Shown: piece by piece, positions 5,208 to 5,470 of the stretch
How the letters are laid out: each line of letters begins with the position of its first letter
Position numbering within the stretch: the stretch's first letter is position 1
From: Chitinophaga pinensis
GTDB taxonomy: Bacteria > Bacteroidota > Bacteroidia > Flavobacteriales_D > Crocinitomicaceae
Direction: 5' to 3'
Length of the DNA stretch: 5,470 nucleotides
Assembly: GCA_945870115.1 (NCBI GenBank)
Contig: CAMBRH010000241.1
Location: 1 to 5,470 of the forward strand
Translations under genes and position numbers: made by a program
Notes under the pieces: generated by a model
Told to the model about the DNA's origin: nothing
The model's input: the letters and a program-made list of their open reading frames with translations, nothing else
The model's database searches: none

Positions 5208-5470
5208 ATGGCAACTTTTAGAGAAGGAATTGAAAATTTAAAATTATCTCCTACTAAAACCATAGTAGAAAAAGATATTCTTGATTTAGGCTATAAAATT
5301 CAAGCCTTTAAAGAAGGGAAAATAAACGAAGATAAATTTAAAGCCTTGCGCTTAGCACGTGGAGTTTATGGACAACGCCAACAAGGAGTTCAAATGATTC
5401 GAATCAAATTGCCATTCGGAAAAGTTACAAGCAAGCAATTGAGAAGAATTTCCGATGTTGCAGATGAATA
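5208..5470 (+). CDS. Sulfite/nitrite reductase hemoprotein, N-terminal part (partial)
   Basis: The first 87 codons are present and the gene runs off the window end. The product starts MATFREGIENLKLSP. The segment FKALRLARGVYGQRQQG (44-60), then VQMIRIKLPFGKVTSKQLRR (61-80) and ISDVADE, matches the start of the ferredoxin-like half domain of sulfite and nitrite reductases, where the protein begins to wrap the siroheme. These enzymes reduce sulfite to sulfide (or nitrite to ammonia) with six electrons, using siroheme and a 4Fe-4S cluster. The cluster cysteines and siroheme arginines lie beyond the window, so substrate cannot be decided; the Rrf2 regulator upstream favours sulfite. The ATG at 5208 is preceded by TTGGA rather than a clear Shine-Dalgarno sequence. 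The 166-bp spacer carries a candidate promoter and paired operator-like sites. Confidence 0.85.
   Translation, partial: MATFREGIENLKLSPTKTIVEKDILDLGYKIQAFKEGKINEDKFKALRLARGVYGQRQQGVQMIRIKLPFGKVTSKQLRRISDVADE

Noticed and set aside
1..5470. CRISPR array, tRNA or rRNA gene, phage genes or transposase
   Set aside because: No regularly spaced repeats, no tRNA-like cloverleaf, and no transposase or phage protein was found in any frame.

Overview
The window looks like chromosomal DNA from a low-GC member of the Bacteroidota, most likely Flavobacteriaceae and close to Flavobacterium. The evidence is AT-rich intergenic DNA, the lack of Shine-Dalgarno sequences before most starts, Bacteroidota-type promoter elements (TTTG near -33 and TAnnTTTG near -7), and protein families typical of that group (GxxExxY protein, DUF1573 protein, a flavobacterial-type L34). 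All genes lie on the + strand, but they appear to be mostly separate transcription units, each with its own spacer of 120-250 bp.

Left part (1-896): the last 38 codons of a probable fumarylacetoacetase (tyrosine/phenylalanine catabolism) are followed by a lone GxxExxY-family gene. That gene is bracketed by a 22-bp inverted repeat (218-239 and 739-760, 21 of 22 matching), so gene plus repeats form a compact cassette of about 540 bp. A related but diverged repeat unit lies at 3240-3270 in another spacer.

Centre (896-4136): a full-length 740-aa bifunctional RelA/SpoT-type (p)ppGpp synthetase/hydrolase; a repeat-rich spacer with a 7-bp tandem array; a secreted 141-aa DUF1573 protein with a strong terminator; and rpmH (ribosomal protein L34, 52 aa) with the best promoter in the window and its own terminator.

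Right part (4136-5470): an unrecognised 62-aa basic protein with its own terminator, then an Rrf2-family regulator carrying four cysteines in its sensor region, then the N-terminal 87 codons of a sulfite/nitrite reductase hemoprotein. Between the last two genes, a near-perfect pair of 15-bp inverted sites (5066-5080 and 5153-5167) flanks a predicted promoter. The simplest reading is a sulfur-assimilation operon controlled by the adjacent Rrf2 regulator.

Most of the window is ordinary core genome. The parts that stand out are the repeat-bounded GxxExxY cassette, the related dispersed repeat, and the paired operator-like sites before the sulfite reductase gene.
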